Positions 52,513 to 62,224 of a DNA stretch of 64,000 nucleotides are shown piece after piece. The notes below the pieces were generated by a model that saw nothing but the letters and a program-made list of their open reading frames with translations, did no database searches and had not been told where the DNA came from. Numbering within the stretch: the first letter of the stretch is position 1; every line of letters starts with the position of its first letter. The translations under genes and the position numbers were made by a program. This stretch comes from Haloglycomyces albus DSM 45210 (GTDB lineage: Bacteria; Actinomycetota; Actinomycetes; Mycobacteriales; Micromonosporaceae), in contig NZ_AZUQ01000001.1 in assembly GCF_000527155.1 (NCBI RefSeq), forward strand, positions 2,291,615 to 2,355,614, given 5' to 3'.

Positions 52513-53847
52513 ATGACAAGAGCGAAGACCACCACCTCCCGTGCCGTGGGGATCACAGCCCTATTCGGACTGGTGTTGACCTCGTGCGGGGCACCGGATG
52601 AGGAAGACACCCGGGGAGACACCGCTGAAGGGGCGGAAGACTGCTCGAACTACTCCGAATACGGAGAGTTCGACGGAGAGACCGTTCAGATCATGTCGTC
52701 CATCCGTGATCAGGAAGCGGATGAGATGGCCGCCGCGTGGACCGACTTCGCCGAATGCGTCAACATCGACATTCAGCATGAGGGGACCGGCGACTTCGAG
52801 ACCATTATTCAGCAGCGGGTCGATGGTGGTTCGGCTCCCGACATCGCCCTCTTCCCCCAACCCGGCCTCATGCGGTACTTTGCCGACGACATGGTTCCCG
52901 CCTCTGACGAACTGCGTGAACGTGCCGAAGAGGGCTGGAGCGAGGACTGGCTGAACTACGCGACCTTCGACGGCACATTCTACGGCGCTCCGCACTCCGG
53001 CAATGCCAAGTCGTTGATCTGGTACTCCCCGAAAATGTTCGCCGACAAAGGCTATGAGATCCCCGAAACCTGGGACGATCTCATGGCGCTGTCCAATGAG
53101 GTCGCTGCCGATGGGATGGCTCCCTGGTGCGTCGGTTTCGGTTCGGGCGACGCGACCGGGTGGGTCGGAACCGACTGGGTCGAAGACATCATATTGCGGG
53201 AAGACACCGACCTCTATGACGACTGGGTGACCAACGACGTCTCGTTTACCGACCCCCGCGTTAAAGACGCTTTCGACAAGGCCGGAGACGTCCTGCTCAA
53301 TGACGAATACGTGTACGGCGGCTCCGACCGGATCTCGTCCAACGCCTTCGAGACCTCGGCCCGTCCCATGTTGGAGGACAACTGCGCCTTGCACCGGCAG
53401 GCGTCGTTCCTGGGATGGCCGGAAGACACCGATGTTTCGGAGGACGGCGACGTCTTCATTTTCCGTTTCCCTGAAACGAACGCCGAGGACAACCGCATGT
53501 TGATCGGTGGAGAGTTCGTGGCCGGGTTCAATGACGACGCCGCGACCGAAGCCGTCCGGATGTATCTGGCCAGCGAGTTCTACCACAACAACCGCCTGCA
53601 GACCGGTCCCTGGACGACCGCTCGACAGGGTGTTGATCCTTCGAACGCCACCACCGCCGTCAACCAGTACGCCACCGAGATCATGACCGACCCCGAAGTG
53701 ACCGTCAGGTTCGACGGGTCCGACCTCATGCCCGGTGAAGTAGGGGCTTCCGTCTTCTGGGAGGCGATCACCGATTGGGTGGACGGACGTAAAAGCACCG
53801 AGGAAATCCTGGAGGACATCCAAGCCGCCTGGGACGACTTGGAATAA
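52513..53847 (+). CDS. ABC transporter sugar-binding lipoprotein (alpha-glucoside type)
   Basis: A 444-residue extracytoplasmic solute-binding protein. The signal peptide ends in the lipobox LTSC (Cys about 24), so it is anchored by lipidation. Cluster-B sugar-binding features are present, e.g. DIALFPQPGLMRYFADDMV and SLIWYSPKMFADKGYEIPETWDDLMAL. Residues such as W and D patches (GWVGTDWVEDIIL, GWPEDTD) suit sugar stacking. Length and sequence style match AglE-like alpha-glucoside binding proteins. The start at 52513 has GGGAG upstream; the earlier ATG at 52429 lacks one and would hide the signal peptide. Two permease genes follow. Confidence 0.9.
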   Translation: MTRAKTTTSRAVGITALFGLVLTSCGAPDEEDTRGDTAEGAEDCSNYSEYGEFDGETVQIMSSIRDQEADEMAAAWTDFAECVNIDIQHEGTGDFETIIQQRVDGGSAPDIALFPQPGLMRYFADDMVPASDELRERAEEGWSEDWLNYATFDGTFYGAPHSGNAKSLIWYSPKMFADKGYEIPETWDDLMALSNEVAADGMAPWCVGFGSGDATGWVGTDWVEDIILREDTDLYDDWVTNDVSFTDPRVKDAFDKAGDVLLNDEYVYGGSDRISSNAFETSARPMLEDNCALHRQASFLGWPEDTDVSEDGDVFIFRFPETNAEDNRMLIGGEFVAGFNDDAATEAVRMYLASEFYHNNRLQTGPWTTARQGVDPSNATTAVNQYATEIMTDPEVTVRFDGSDLMPGEVGASVFWEAITDWVDGRKSTEEILEDIQAAWDDLE

Positions 53848-53857
53848 CTCCGAGTGA

Positions 53858-53936
53858 GGTGGTGCTGCTCCCGGAAGTCGAGCAGCACCACCGCCTCGAA
53901 CAGCGCTGACATCGCTCGTCCCACCTGGGACGAGCG
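53858..53936 (+). terminator. Two intercistronic hairpins between binding-protein and permease genes
   Basis: GGTGGTGCTGCTC (53858-53870) pairs perfectly with GAGCAGCACCACC (53880-53892), and CGCTCGTCCCA (53913-53923) pairs perfectly with TGGGACGAGCG (53926-53936). Such hairpins between SBP and permease genes usually protect or terminate the upstream mRNA, so that binding protein is made in excess. Confidence 0.65.
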
Positions 53937-54026
53937 TGCTCACGCGACATGTCCGCCAGTATTCGGCGGTGGTGCCCGTAGCTCGCCGTCGAATACCCCG
54001 CCCTCGACGTGTTGAGGAATAGTCCA

Positions 54027-55004
54027 TTGAATCCCGACGATATAATGAGTCGTCTATTGTGGCTGGGGATCGGCCTGGCCGCGGTAGGCGGTCTGGTATC
54101 TCTTGTCCTGGCTCAAGCCGAGTTGTCCAAACGAGTGCGGCGACAGGGTGTGACCGCCGCAGTTTTTCTCTTCCCCGCGTTGCTGTTCATAGCCGTGGGA
54201 CTGATCTATCCAGCCAGTCGAACCCTGATTCTGTCGTTCTATGACAGAGACGGCGATAACCCGGTCGGTTGGGATAACTTCACGTGGGTGGTGACCGATC
54301 CCGACACCCAGCACATGCTGATCAACACCGCGATGTGGATCATTATCGTTCCGATGACGGCGACGTTCATCGGGTTGGTCTACGCCGCGCTGATCGACGG
54401 TAAACGCGGCGAACGGGTTTACAAGATGCTGGTATTCCTGCCGATGTCGATTTCCTTTGTCGGGGCTTCGGTGATCTGGGCGTTTATTTATGATGTGCGT
54501 CCGCCGCAGGAAAACCAGATCGGAATTTTGAACGCGATGGTGACCGCCTTCGGCGGGGAGCCGGTCGATTGGCTGCGAGACTGGCCGGTCAACACCCTTC
54601 TACTCATAGCAATCTTGGTGTGGATCCAGGTAGGTTTTGCCACGGTTCTATTGTCGGCCGCGCTGAAAGCGGTGCCCAGTGAAATCAACGAAGCGGCTCG
54701 CATGGACGGAGCGAGTCGGTGGCAATTGTTTTGGCGGATCACCGTCCCTTCCGTGAAACCCGCGATCGTCTTGGTCATGATTACGATCTTCATCGCCACC
54801 TTGAAGTTGTTCGACATCGTGCGGACCATGACCGGTGGTCGACGCGGAACCGACGTCATCGCCCACAACATGTGGGCCCAAATTTACGAACAACGGCATA
54901 TCGGACGAGGGTCGGCCATGGCGGTATTGCTGTTGGTACTGGTCGTCCCGGTGATCGTGTACCAGGTCCGGAACTTGCGTCGTTATCAGCGGGAGGGGCG
55001 TTAA
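54027..55004 (+). CDS. ABC sugar transporter permease (AglF/MalF type)
   Basis: A 325-residue binding-protein-dependent transport permease with six or more TM helices and the EAA loop (EINEAARMDGASRWQLFWRITVPSVKPAI, about 215-243) that docks the ATPase. The start is the TTG at 54027, supported by GAGGA 8 bp upstream; an ATG at 54045 lacks any ribosome-binding site. It lies 179 bp after the binding-protein gene, separated by two hairpins, and 1 bp before the second permease gene. Confidence 0.9.
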   Translation: MNPDDIMSRLLWLGIGLAAVGGLVSLVLAQAELSKRVRRQGVTAAVFLFPALLFIAVGLIYPASRTLILSFYDRDGDNPVGWDNFTWVVTDPDTQHMLINTAMWIIIVPMTATFIGLVYAALIDGKRGERVYKMLVFLPMSISFVGASVIWAFIYDVRPPQENQIGILNAMVTAFGGEPVDWLRDWPVNTLLLIAILVWIQVGFATVLLSAALKAVPSEINEAARMDGASRWQLFWRITVPSVKPAIVLVMITIFIATLKLFDIVRTMTGGRRGTDVIAHNMWAQIYEQRHIGRGSAMAVLLLVLVVPVIVYQVRNLRRYQREGR

Positions 55005-55005
55005 G

Positions 55006-55986
55006 ATGTCGCAGGAGAGTACCCTTACATCCGACGTCGGAGGATCGTCTGACCGGCGCGACGATCGGAGAACCGAGTCTAAGCCCAAGCGGCGTTCGGG
55101 GATGGGCTGGCTGTCGAGCCGAGTGGGTTCGGCGGTGGCCATTCTGATCGCGGTTCTGTGGACCTTGCCGACGGCCGGTCTGTTCATCAATTCACTCCGT
55201 TCTCAAGACGACATCGAGGATGCCGGATGGTGGACGACGGTTCGCGACCCGGCTTTTACCGTGGAGACGTACAACTACGTTCTGTACAGTTCCGGTTCCG
55301 GCGGAGGGTTTGCCAACTATTTTCTGAACAGCCTCGTCATCGCCGTTCCCAGCGTTCTGTTGCCCATCGCATTGGGGACCATGGCGGCATACGCCTTGTC
55401 GTGGATTCGCTTTCGCGGACGCGGAATCATCTTCATTGGAATCTTCTCCTTGCAGATTGTTCCGCTGCAAATGTCCATTGTTCCGCTTCTGTCGTTTTTC
55501 AGCGATGGTTTGAGTTTGGGTGGAATGACGATTGTGCCGCCGTGGGACCTGGCCGGGTTCGAACGCTATATTCAGATTTGGATCGCGCACACCGTTTTCG
55601 GGCTCCCTTTGGCAATTTTCTTGCTGCACAACTTTATTCGTGAAATACCGGCGGATGTGGTCGAGGCGGCTAGAATGGACGGAGCCAGTCACGTCCAGAT
55701 ATTCCGAAGTGTGGTGTTGCCGTTGGCGGCACCCGCCATTGCCTCCATCTCGATTTTCCAGTTCCTCTGGGTATGGAACGACTACCTGGTAGGTCTGGTG
55801 TTCGGCGGTGGCCCGATGACCAATCCCCTGACCGTCCAATTGGCGAACATGGCGGGGACTTATGGGGACAATTGGACCCGTTTGCCCGCTGCCGCGTTCG
55901 TATCGATCATTGTGCCGCTTATGGTGTTTTTGGTATTGCAACGGTACTTTGTCCGGGGGCTTTTGGCCGGAAGTGTCAAAGGTTAG
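55006..55986 (+). CDS. ABC sugar transporter permease (AglG/MalG type)
   Basis: A 326-residue second permease. It has a long polar N-terminus (about 40 residues), TM1 (VAILIAVLWTLPTAGLFINSL), the DDIEDAGWWT segment typical of AglG-like alpha-glucoside permeases, and an EAA loop (DVVEAARMDGASHVQIFRSVVLPL, about 220-243). It starts 1 bp after the first permease stop. No ATPase gene follows; such importers often share a multipurpose MsmK-like ATPase encoded elsewhere. Confidence 0.9.
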   Translation: MSQESTLTSDVGGSSDRRDDRRTESKPKRRSGMGWLSSRVGSAVAILIAVLWTLPTAGLFINSLRSQDDIEDAGWWTTVRDPAFTVETYNYVLYSSGSGGGFANYFLNSLVIAVPSVLLPIALGTMAAYALSWIRFRGRGIIFIGIFSLQIVPLQMSIVPLLSFFSDGLSLGGMTIVPPWDLAGFERYIQIWIAHTVFGLPLAIFLLHNFIREIPADVVEAARMDGASHVQIFRSVVLPLAAPAIASISIFQFLWVWNDYLVGLVFGGGPMTNPLTVQLANMAGTYGDNWTRLPAAAFVSIIVPLMVFLVLQRYFVRGLLAGSVKG

Positions 55987-56249
55987 ACAGTTTGAGTTGA
56001 CCAAACAATGAACAAATCTCAGATGTTTTGCTAATTCGCTGCGGCCCGAGAAGGCGTAGGACACAATCGGAATTGCCAGAGATTCCAATCTCACTTGTGT
56101 CGGAAGATTGATTGACATGGCGGTACGGCCGGGGTAGGAAAACGGGAACGGATAGGGACCTGTCATTCCCGTTTTCTCTACTTCGCGGCTTCGGCACATG
56201 TCGGTGATCGATACGAGTGGCGATACTTCGCTTGCATCTGGGGGACGTC

Positions 56250-56489
56250 ATGTCTGATCGAGATCTACCGGAGGAATTCCGCGACACTCTACCACTGGAG
56301 GAACGCGATTCTTCGGGAAATCCACCCGTTGACCAGCCTTCGGTGATGGGGGACGAAGCGGACGCCCAAAGCGGTTCGGTAGGAAACGCCTGGGTCCTGT
56401 TGGGTCTGTTCTTGTTGATTGGAATCGGGGTGGTCATGCTGATCGTATTCGCTTCGAGTGGGGACGCTTCTGAATCCATGCTGTTGTGA
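56250..56489 (+). CDS. Small C-tail-anchored protein
   Basis: A 79-residue protein with an acidic, disordered-looking N-terminal half (DRDLPEEFRDTLPLEERDS...) and one TM helix near the end (about 47-67, AWVLLGLFLLIGIGVVMLIV). The start at 56250 follows GGGGGA by 5 bp. No family is recognised. It is 76 bp before ribF and may be co-transcribed. Confidence 0.6.
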   Translation: MSDRDLPEEFRDTLPLEERDSSGNPPVDQPSVMGDEADAQSGSVGNAWVLLGLFLLIGIGVVMLIVFASSGDASESMLL

Positions 56490-56564
56490 GGCCATGGCGA
56501 GATCCACGCCAAAGCATGGCCCGTTCAGTTGTTACTCCGACGTTGGAGTGGGAAACTCGAACGC

Positions 56565-57494
56565 ATGGAAACTTGGCGCGGAATCGAAGCGACCCCGCAG
56601 AACTGGCCGAAGTCGGTCGTCGCCATCGGCGTATTCGACGGGGTGCATCGAGGACATCAGGCTCTCATTCGCACAACCGTCGCGGAAGCCGAACGGCGAG
56701 GCGACTCGGCCTCGGTCGTCATCACCTTTGACCCCCATCCCACGGCGGTAGTGGCCCCGAAACACGTGCCCGCCTCCCTGGCCACCGTGGACCGCCGCAT
56801 CGAACTGATCGGTGAATGCGGTGCGGACGCGGTCTGCGTTCTTCCCTTTACCCGCGAACTGTCTCAACTGAGCCCAGAAGACTTCGTGAAGCAGGTCTTG
56901 GTGGATCGGCTCCATGCGGAGGCCGTCGTGGTCGGGGAGGACTTCCGTTTCGGGCACAAGGCCGCCGGAGATACCGCTCTACTCGCGCGCTTGGGCGCGG
57001 AATGGGGTTTCGACGTCTACCCACAGACCTTGGAGGCCGATACGGAATCGTTTTCCTCCAGCCGAGTGCGGCGCCTTATCTCCTCCGGTGATGTGGAGGG
57101 GGCGGCCGAAGTGCTCGGACGGCCGTACAGTATTTCGGGAACCGTGGTCCGAGGAGCCGGTCGAGGTGTCGACCTGGGATTTCCGACCGCGAATATCGGC
57201 CACGACACCCACGTGGCGGTCCCGACCGACGGTATCTACTCCGGGTGGCTGCACGTCGACGAACGCCGTTTGCCCGCCGCCGTCAGTGTGGGGACGAATC
57301 CGACCTTCGGCGAAGCCGAACGAACCATCGAGGCCTACGTGCTGGATTTCGAGGAGGACCTCTACAACCAGCGGGTACGACTTGACTTCGCTCACCACCT
57401 GCGAGGACAAATCACCTTCGACAACCTGGACGAACTGGTAAAACAGATTAGTGACGATGTCACGCAGGTGCGCCGCCTTTTGGAGGGGGAATAG
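56565..57494 (+). CDS. ribF: Bifunctional riboflavin kinase/FAD synthetase
   Basis: A 309-residue enzyme converting riboflavin to FMN and FAD. The N-terminal FMN adenylyltransferase domain has GVFDGVHRGHQALI (about 22-35) and VVGEDFRFGHKAAGD; the C-terminal kinase domain has GRGVDLGFPTANI (about 200-212) and NPTFGEAERTIEAYVLDF. The start at 56565 (METWRGIEA) matches the family; the frame is open 12 codons earlier. Gene order ribF-rpsO-pnp is conserved in many bacteria. Confidence 0.95.
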   Translation: METWRGIEATPQNWPKSVVAIGVFDGVHRGHQALIRTTVAEAERRGDSASVVITFDPHPTAVVAPKHVPASLATVDRRIELIGECGADAVCVLPFTRELSQLSPEDFVKQVLVDRLHAEAVVVGEDFRFGHKAAGDTALLARLGAEWGFDVYPQTLEADTESFSSSRVRRLISSGDVEGAAEVLGRPYSISGTVVRGAGRGVDLGFPTANIGHDTHVAVPTDGIYSGWLHVDERRLPAAVSVGTNPTFGEAERTIEAYVLDFEEDLYNQRVRLDFAHHLRGQITFDNLDELVKQISDDVTQVRRLLEGE

Positions 57495-57701
57495 CCGGAC
57501 TGCTAAGGTTAGGCAGGTTACCGGTCTGCGACCGCCCGTCCGGGTAGGTCGACGAATGGAACCGACACCGTCGTTGCGGGGTTCAGGCCCCCACGGCCGT
57601 AACACGGGTCTGCACGACGCCGCGGGCCGCGTGTGACCCTCATCGATCCGAACGGAGGAATCGGTGAGGCATCATTGGTGCGAAACAAGATTGTGAGAGA
57701 A

Positions 57702-57971
57702 ATGGCGCTCGATACTGCCCAGAAGGCTGAAATCATCAAGGAATACGCCACCCACGAAGGTGACTCGGGTTCGACCGAGGTCCAGGTGGCGCTGTTGACC
57801 GCTCGTATTTCGGAGCTGACCGAACACTCCAAGCAGCACAAGCACGACCACCACTCACGTCGTGGTCTTCTCCTGCTGGTCGGTAAGCGTCGTCGTCTGC
57901 TGAAATACCTGCGTAATCAGGACATCAACCGCTACCGCTCGCTCATCGAGCGTCTCGGAATTCGCGGTTAA
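57702..57971 (+). CDS. rpsO: 30S ribosomal protein S15
   Basis: An 89-residue primary 16S rRNA-binding protein of the central domain. The sequence follows S15 closely: [61 protein letters not shown] and the C-terminal [12 protein letters not shown]. The start at 57702 is chosen from family length; the open frame extends 23 codons further upstream. S15 usually represses its own translation by binding its leader mRNA. Confidence 0.97.
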   Translation: MALDTAQKAEIIKEYATHEGDSGSTEVQVALLTARISELTEHSKQHKHDHHSRRGLLLLVGKRRRLLKYLRNQDINRYRSLIERLGIRG

Positions 57972-57978
57972 TCAGCTG

Positions 57979-58006
57979 GATGGGAGCGGCAAGGGCCGCT
58001 CCCATC
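57979..58006 (+). terminator. Terminator after rpsO
   Basis: GATGGGAGCGGC (57979-57990) and GCCGCTCCCATC (57995-58006) are exact complements, a 12-bp stem with an AAGG loop, 7 bp after the rpsO stop. There is no T-run. Confidence 0.75.
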
Positions 58007-58465
58007 GGCGTATAAGGGGTCTTGTAGGTCTATCGAGATTCCCAGTCGAACACGAAGACGGCACCGCGCTGGAAAATCGCGTCATTGAGCGAAAACCAAA
58101 GAAACGTCCAGCGAGCGTTTGAGTAAGCCTGTCAAATGTGAAATGTTCGTCTGGTGGACTCATGACAGGTAGCATTCCAAAGAGACCGACGTACTGTATA
58201 TCGCGTACAACTCGCCGCGTACCCCGGTCCTCGGTAGTGGCATACGGTGACACCATCGGTTCGAGTCTCGACTCGAACGACGGCAATTACCGTGTGCTTC
58301 GATCGAAGACCGGAACCGTCGGGCCAAGCTCGGTCCCGACCACAGGATGGCTCCAATGCACTGCGGTGTGGAGTTGACCCCGCGCAATGAGTCGCTGGGC
58401 CCACTCGGTGACAACCTGACAGGTGAGTTGTACTCCAAACAAATGAACGGAGTAAAGCAACTCTT
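58007..58465 (+). other. 459-bp leader region before pnp
   Basis: There is no gene of convincing size. It probably contains the pnp promoter and a long leader, since pnp is often autoregulated through its leader RNA. A 40-codon frame ends across the pnp start (58347-58469). Confidence 0.45.
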
Positions 58466-58469
58466 ATGA
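58347..58469 (+). CDS. Possible 40-codon upstream ORF coupled to pnp
   Basis: A frame starting at ATG 58347 ends in TGA at 58467-58469, which overlaps the pnp ATG (58466) by two bases in an ATGA arrangement. The pnp ribosome-binding site (GGAG, 58449-58452) is about 14 bp from the ATG, longer than optimal, so coupling to the uORF could help pnp initiation. Ribosome-binding signals for the uORF are weak and there is no homologue, so it may be chance. Confidence 0.3.
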   Translation: MAPMHCGVELTPRNESLGPLGDNLTGELYSKQMNGVKQLL

Positions 58470-60910
58470 CAGAACCAGAAGCCCCAAACGGGGTGAGCAA
58501 CGCACACCGTCTTGGCAACGACCACGCCACCGCGGTGATCGACAACGGTGATTTCGGAAAGCGCGAGATCACCTTCAGTGCGGGAAAACTCGCCAAACTC
58601 GCGCAGGGGTCGGCGGTAGTCACGATGGGCGACAGCGTCGTCCTCTCCACCACCTCCGCCTCCCGTACGCCCAAGGAACACTTCGACTTCTTCCCACTGA
58701 CGGTCGACATCGAAGAGCGTATGTACGCCGCCGGTCGGATTCCCGGGTCCTTCTTCCGCCGGGAAGGGCGTCCCAGTGAAAACGCCATCCTTACCTGCCG
58801 TCTCATCGACCGAGGCATCCGTCCCACGTTCGCCGACGGACTGCGCAACGAGGTGCAGGTAGTCGGAACGATCATGTCGCTCGACGAAAAACACGAGTAC
58901 GACGTCATCGCCATGAACGCCGCATCCATGTCCACCCAGTTGGCCGGGCTCCCGTTCTCGGGTCCCCTGGGGTCGACCCGAGCGGTGCACATCGACGGCC
59001 AGTGGGTCTTCTTCCCCACTGTGGAGGAAATCGAACGGGCCACCTTCGACATGGTCGTCACCGGCCGTGTCCTCGACGACGGCGACGTGGCCATCATGAT
59101 GGTCGAGGCCGAAGCCACCGACACCTCCTATGACCTCATCGAAAACGGCGCACCGCAGCCGACTGAGAACATCGTCGCCGACGGTATCGAAGCGGTCAAG
59201 CCCGTCATCGCCGAACTGGTACGGGCCCAGAGTGATCTGGCCTCCCGCACCGCCAAATCCGAAGGCGAGTACCCGCGCTTCCCCGAATACCAGGACGATG
59301 TCTTCGAGGCCGTGGAACAAGCCGTCGGGCCACGTCTGGATCGCGCCCTCACCATCGCCGACAAGGCCGAACGCGGGACCGAACTCGACGCGGTCAAAGC
59401 CGAACTACTCGAGAAGATCGGCGCCGATTTCGAAGGTCGCGAAGGCGAAATCAGCAATGCGCTGCGCTCGCTGACCAAAAAGTACGTGCGTCGTCGGGTG
59501 ATTTCCGAGCGCCTCCGTATCGACGGACGGACGCCGACCGATATCCGTCCTCTGGCGGCGGAAGTGGGCATCCTGCCCCGCGTGCACGGTTCGGCCCTGT
59601 TCGAACGCGGCGAAACCCAGATCCTGGGAGTCACGACGCTCAACATGCTGCGCATGGAGCAGTCGATCGACACGCTCTCGCCGGTCACCAAAAAGCGCTA
59701 CATGCACAACTACAACATGCCGCCCTACTCCACAGGGGAGACCGGTCGCGTCGGCACGCCGAAGCGCCGCGAAATCGGTCACGGCGCCTTGGCGGAACGG
59801 GCTCTGGTGCCCGTGCTTCCCGGCAAAGAGGAATTCCCCTACGCCATCCGTCAGGTATCGGAGGCGATCGGTTCGAACGGTTCGACCTCGATGGGGTCGG
59901 TCTGTGCGTCGTCCATGAGCCTGATGAGCGCCGGGGTTCCACTGAAGGCCTCGGTTGCCGGTATCGCCATGGGACTCATCAGCGAAGAGGTCGACGGGGA
60001 AACCAACTACGTCACCCTGACCGACATCCTCGGAGCGGAAGACGCCTATGGCGACATGGACTTCAAGGTCGCCGGTACCACCGAATTCGTCACCGCGCTG
60101 CAGTTGGACACCAAACTCGACGGGCTTCCTTCGGACGTGCTGAAGAACGCTCTCAGCCAAGCCAGGGAAGCGCGCCTGGAAATCCTGGACGTCATGTCCT
60201 CGGCCATTATCGCGCCCGGCGAACTGGCCGCCTCCGCACCGCGCATCACTACGCTCAAGGTTCCGGTGGACAAGATCGGTGCGGTCATCGGTCCGAAGGG
60301 ACAGACGATCAACCAGATCACCGAAGACACCGGTGCCGACGTGACCGTCGAAGACGACGGCACGATCTACGTATCGGCGGAAAACGGCTCGCAGGCCGAT
60401 GCCGCCGTCGAAGTGATCAACGGAATCGCCAACCCGGCACAGGCCAACGTGGGTGACCGTTTCCTCGGTACGGTCGTCAAGACCACCGACTTCGGTGCCT
60501 TCATCTCACTTCTGCCCGGTCGCGACGGGCTCCTGCACATCTCGAAGGTGGGCGACGGCAAGCGCGTCGACCGCGTGGAAGACGTGCTCAACGTAGGCGA
60601 CAAGCTCGAGGTGGAGATCAGCGATCTCGACAATCGCGGCAAGATCTACCTCGACAAGGTCTACCCCGAAGGCGAAGAGCCGGAAGGCTACAAGAAGGGA
60701 CGTCCACAGCGCGACGAAAACCGTCGCGAAGGTCGCGGCGGTGGCCGTGGAGGTTCGCGCGGGGGAGGATCGCGGAACAACAACGAAGGCCGCGGCGACT
60801 CGGACAACGAAGGGCAACAGCGCCGCCGCCGTCGTCGTCGGGAGTTAGGTGACCGCTCAGCTTGCCCCAGGCACTCCATATTTGCGCTGTGGGGGATTCT
60901 CACGACCTGA
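58466..60910 (+). CDS. pnp: Polyribonucleotide nucleotidyltransferase (PNPase)
   Basis: An 814-residue phosphorolytic 3'-5' exoribonuclease in RNA turnover. Two RNase PH domains (about 15-240 and 340-575) contain the phosphate-binding and catalytic segments (e.g. [27 protein letters not shown] and DFKVAGT with catalytic Asp about 532). A KH domain follows (about 595-655, [21 protein letters not shown]) and an S1 domain (about 660-735). The C-terminus is a Gly/Arg-rich RNA-binding tail (about 745-795) like those of other actinobacterial PNPases. The last 20 residues after the RRRRRRREL run are atypical, and the frame may have been extended when the downstream gene was lost. Confidence 0.95.
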   Translation: MTEPEAPNGVSNAHRLGNDHATAVIDNGDFGKREITFSAGKLAKLAQGSAVVTMGDSVVLSTTSASRTPKEHFDFFPLTVDIEERMYAAGRIPGSFFRREGRPSENAILTCRLIDRGIRPTFADGLRNEVQVVGTIMSLDEKHEYDVIAMNAASMSTQLAGLPFSGPLGSTRAVHIDGQWVFFPTVEEIERATFDMVVTGRVLDDGDVAIMMVEAEATDTSYDLIENGAPQPTENIVADGIEAVKPVIAELVRAQSDLASRTAKSEGEYPRFPEYQDDVFEAVEQAVGPRLDRALTIADKAERGTELDAVKAELLEKIGADFEGREGEISNALRSLTKKYVRRRVISERLRIDGRTPTDIRPLAAEVGILPRVHGSALFERGETQILGVTTLNMLRMEQSIDTLSPVTKKRYMHNYNMPPYSTGETGRVGTPKRREIGHGALAERALVPVLPGKEEFPYAIRQVSEAIGSNGSTSMGSVCASSMSLMSAGVPLKASVAGIAMGLISEEVDGETNYVTLTDILGAEDAYGDMDFKVAGTTEFVTALQLDTKLDGLPSDVLKNALSQAREARLEILDVMSSAIIAPGELAASAPRITTLKVPVDKIGAVIGPKGQTINQITEDTGADVTVEDDGTIYVSAENGSQADAAVEVINGIANPAQANVGDRFLGTVVKTTDFGAFISLLPGRDGLLHISKVGDGKRVDRVEDVLNVGDKLEVEISDLDNRGKIYLDKVYPEGEEPEGYKKGRPQRDENRREGRGGGRGGSRGGGSRNNNEGRGDSDNEGQQRRRRRRRELGDRSACPRHSIFALWGILTT

Positions 60911-60971
60911 AGGTCGCGACGAATCCTCCTCGCGCAAATCTGAAGCACCTGGAACAACCTGAGCTCTTCTC

Positions 60972-61312
60972 CAGCTCTACCGCCGCTGCACACGCGCTAC
61001 GCGCGCTGTTAGCGGCTCGCCAGTTGGCTCATCCTTGGGGAAAGTGTGACGGCAGCTCTTTAGGGAGCACAGGCAGCTCTACCGCTTCTGCGCTGCGCTC
61101 GAAGCTCGCCAGTTTCGTAAAACTTGCGCGATGGCCGATTTCGTCCTGAAGGTACGGCCGGCTCTACCGCCGCATCGCACTTTCAGTGCTAGCATCTCGC
61201 CAGTTGGCGTAGCCGTGGGGATGGAGTGACGGCAGCTCTTTAGGGAGCACAGGCAGCATTACCTACCGCATGTACGCACGCTATGTGGTCTGCTGGCGGC
61301 TCGCTGGTTGGG
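60972..61312 (+). repeat. Degenerate repeats of about 90 bp between pnp and dapB
   Basis: At least four diverged copies of one unit follow one another. A CAGCTCTACCGC-like block occurs at 60972, 61074, 61159 and (weakly) 61253. A GCTCGCCAGTT-like block occurs at 61015, 61104, 61195 and (weakly) 61299. GTGACGGCAGCTCTTTAGGGAGC followed by ACAGGCAGC is exact over 32 bases in copies one and three (61046-61077 and 61226-61257, 180 bp apart). The frames here carry stop codons and do not look like a protein family. The M16 peptidase gene usual at this place is absent. Confidence 0.65.
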
Positions 61313-61474
61313 TTTTCGGATTGGTGCTGGAGCTTGGGCGTGCTCGCGGTTCAACTTGATACGTTATATCTTTGGCTGGTTCCTCGGTTTGACACTGGGG
61401 GACCGGCTTTTAATGTCTACGGGCGATGGTAGATACGCCTGCGTTAACCGGTTAACGAACCAGAAGGGTGGACG

Positions 61475-62206
61475 ATGATTCGGGTAGGTATTTTGGGGGC
61501 GCATGGACGGATGGGTTCTACTGCCGTTCAAGCGGTTAATGAGGCCGGGGACATGGAATTGGTCGCCGCGCTGGGACGGGATGACGAGTTGGAAGAACTC
61601 AGTCGGGCCGAAGCCGAAGTGGTTCTGGACTTCACCTTGCCCGACGTGGTCATGTCGAATGTGAAATGGTGTCTGGACAACGGCATTCGTCCTGTAGTGG
61701 GCGTCAGCGGTTTTGACGCCGAACGGATTGATCGTGTTCGTCAGTGGGTCGATGGCGCACAGTCGGGCGCGGCCATTATTCCGAACTTCTCGATCGGAGC
61801 GGTCTTGATGATGCGGTTCGCCGCTCAAGCGGCTCCGTATTTTCCGTCGGTGGAGGTCATCGAAGCGCACCATCCCCGTAAGATCGATGCTCCTTCCGGC
61901 ACCGCAGCGCATACCGCTGAGCGCATCGCACAGGCACGACGGGGTTTGCCGCCCGCTCCGGACGCCACCGAGCGAGATGAGAAAGGTGCGCGGGGAGCCG
62001 ATATCGATGGAGTTCCGGTCCATGCGATACGTTCTGCCGGGTACGTGGCCAGCCAGCAAGTCTGGTTCGGTGGTGAAGGGGAACGGTTGACGCTGTCTCA
62101 CGACTCCACCGATCGGCAGTCCTTCATGCCGGGTGTTTTGCTGGCGATTCGACGTACCGCCGAATCGCCAGGTCTTACAGTTGGTCTCGATGAAATCTTG
62201 GACTGA
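61475..62206 (+). CDS. dapB: 4-Hydroxy-tetrahydrodipicolinate reductase
   Basis: A 243-residue NAD(P)H-dependent enzyme of the lysine/diaminopimelate pathway. The Rossmann motif is GILGAHGRMGS (7-17), and the active-site signature EAHHPRKIDAPSGTA (about 131-145) carries the catalytic histidines and lysine. Length and sequence match the short actinobacterial DapB. Its position downstream of pnp is conserved in actinobacteria, but here a repeat region lies between them. Confidence 0.95.
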   Translation: MIRVGILGAHGRMGSTAVQAVNEAGDMELVAALGRDDELEELSRAEAEVVLDFTLPDVVMSNVKWCLDNGIRPVVGVSGFDAERIDRVRQWVDGAQSGAAIIPNFSIGAVLMMRFAAQAAPYFPSVEVIEAHHPRKIDAPSGTAAHTAERIAQARRGLPPAPDATERDEKGARGADIDGVPVHAIRSAGYVASQQVWFGGEGERLTLSHDSTDRQSFMPGVLLAIRRTAESPGLTVGLDEILD

Positions 62207-62224
62207 TTTTTCTCTATGCGAGGT

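Noticed and set aside
58138-58377. 79-codon frame in the pnp leader
   Set aside because: Translation lacks protein character and no initiation signals are seen.
60862-61149. 95-codon frame over the pnp-dapB repeats
   Set aside because: It is TTG-initiated, made of the nucleotide repeat units, and not maintained in the other copies, so it is better explained as non-coding repeat.
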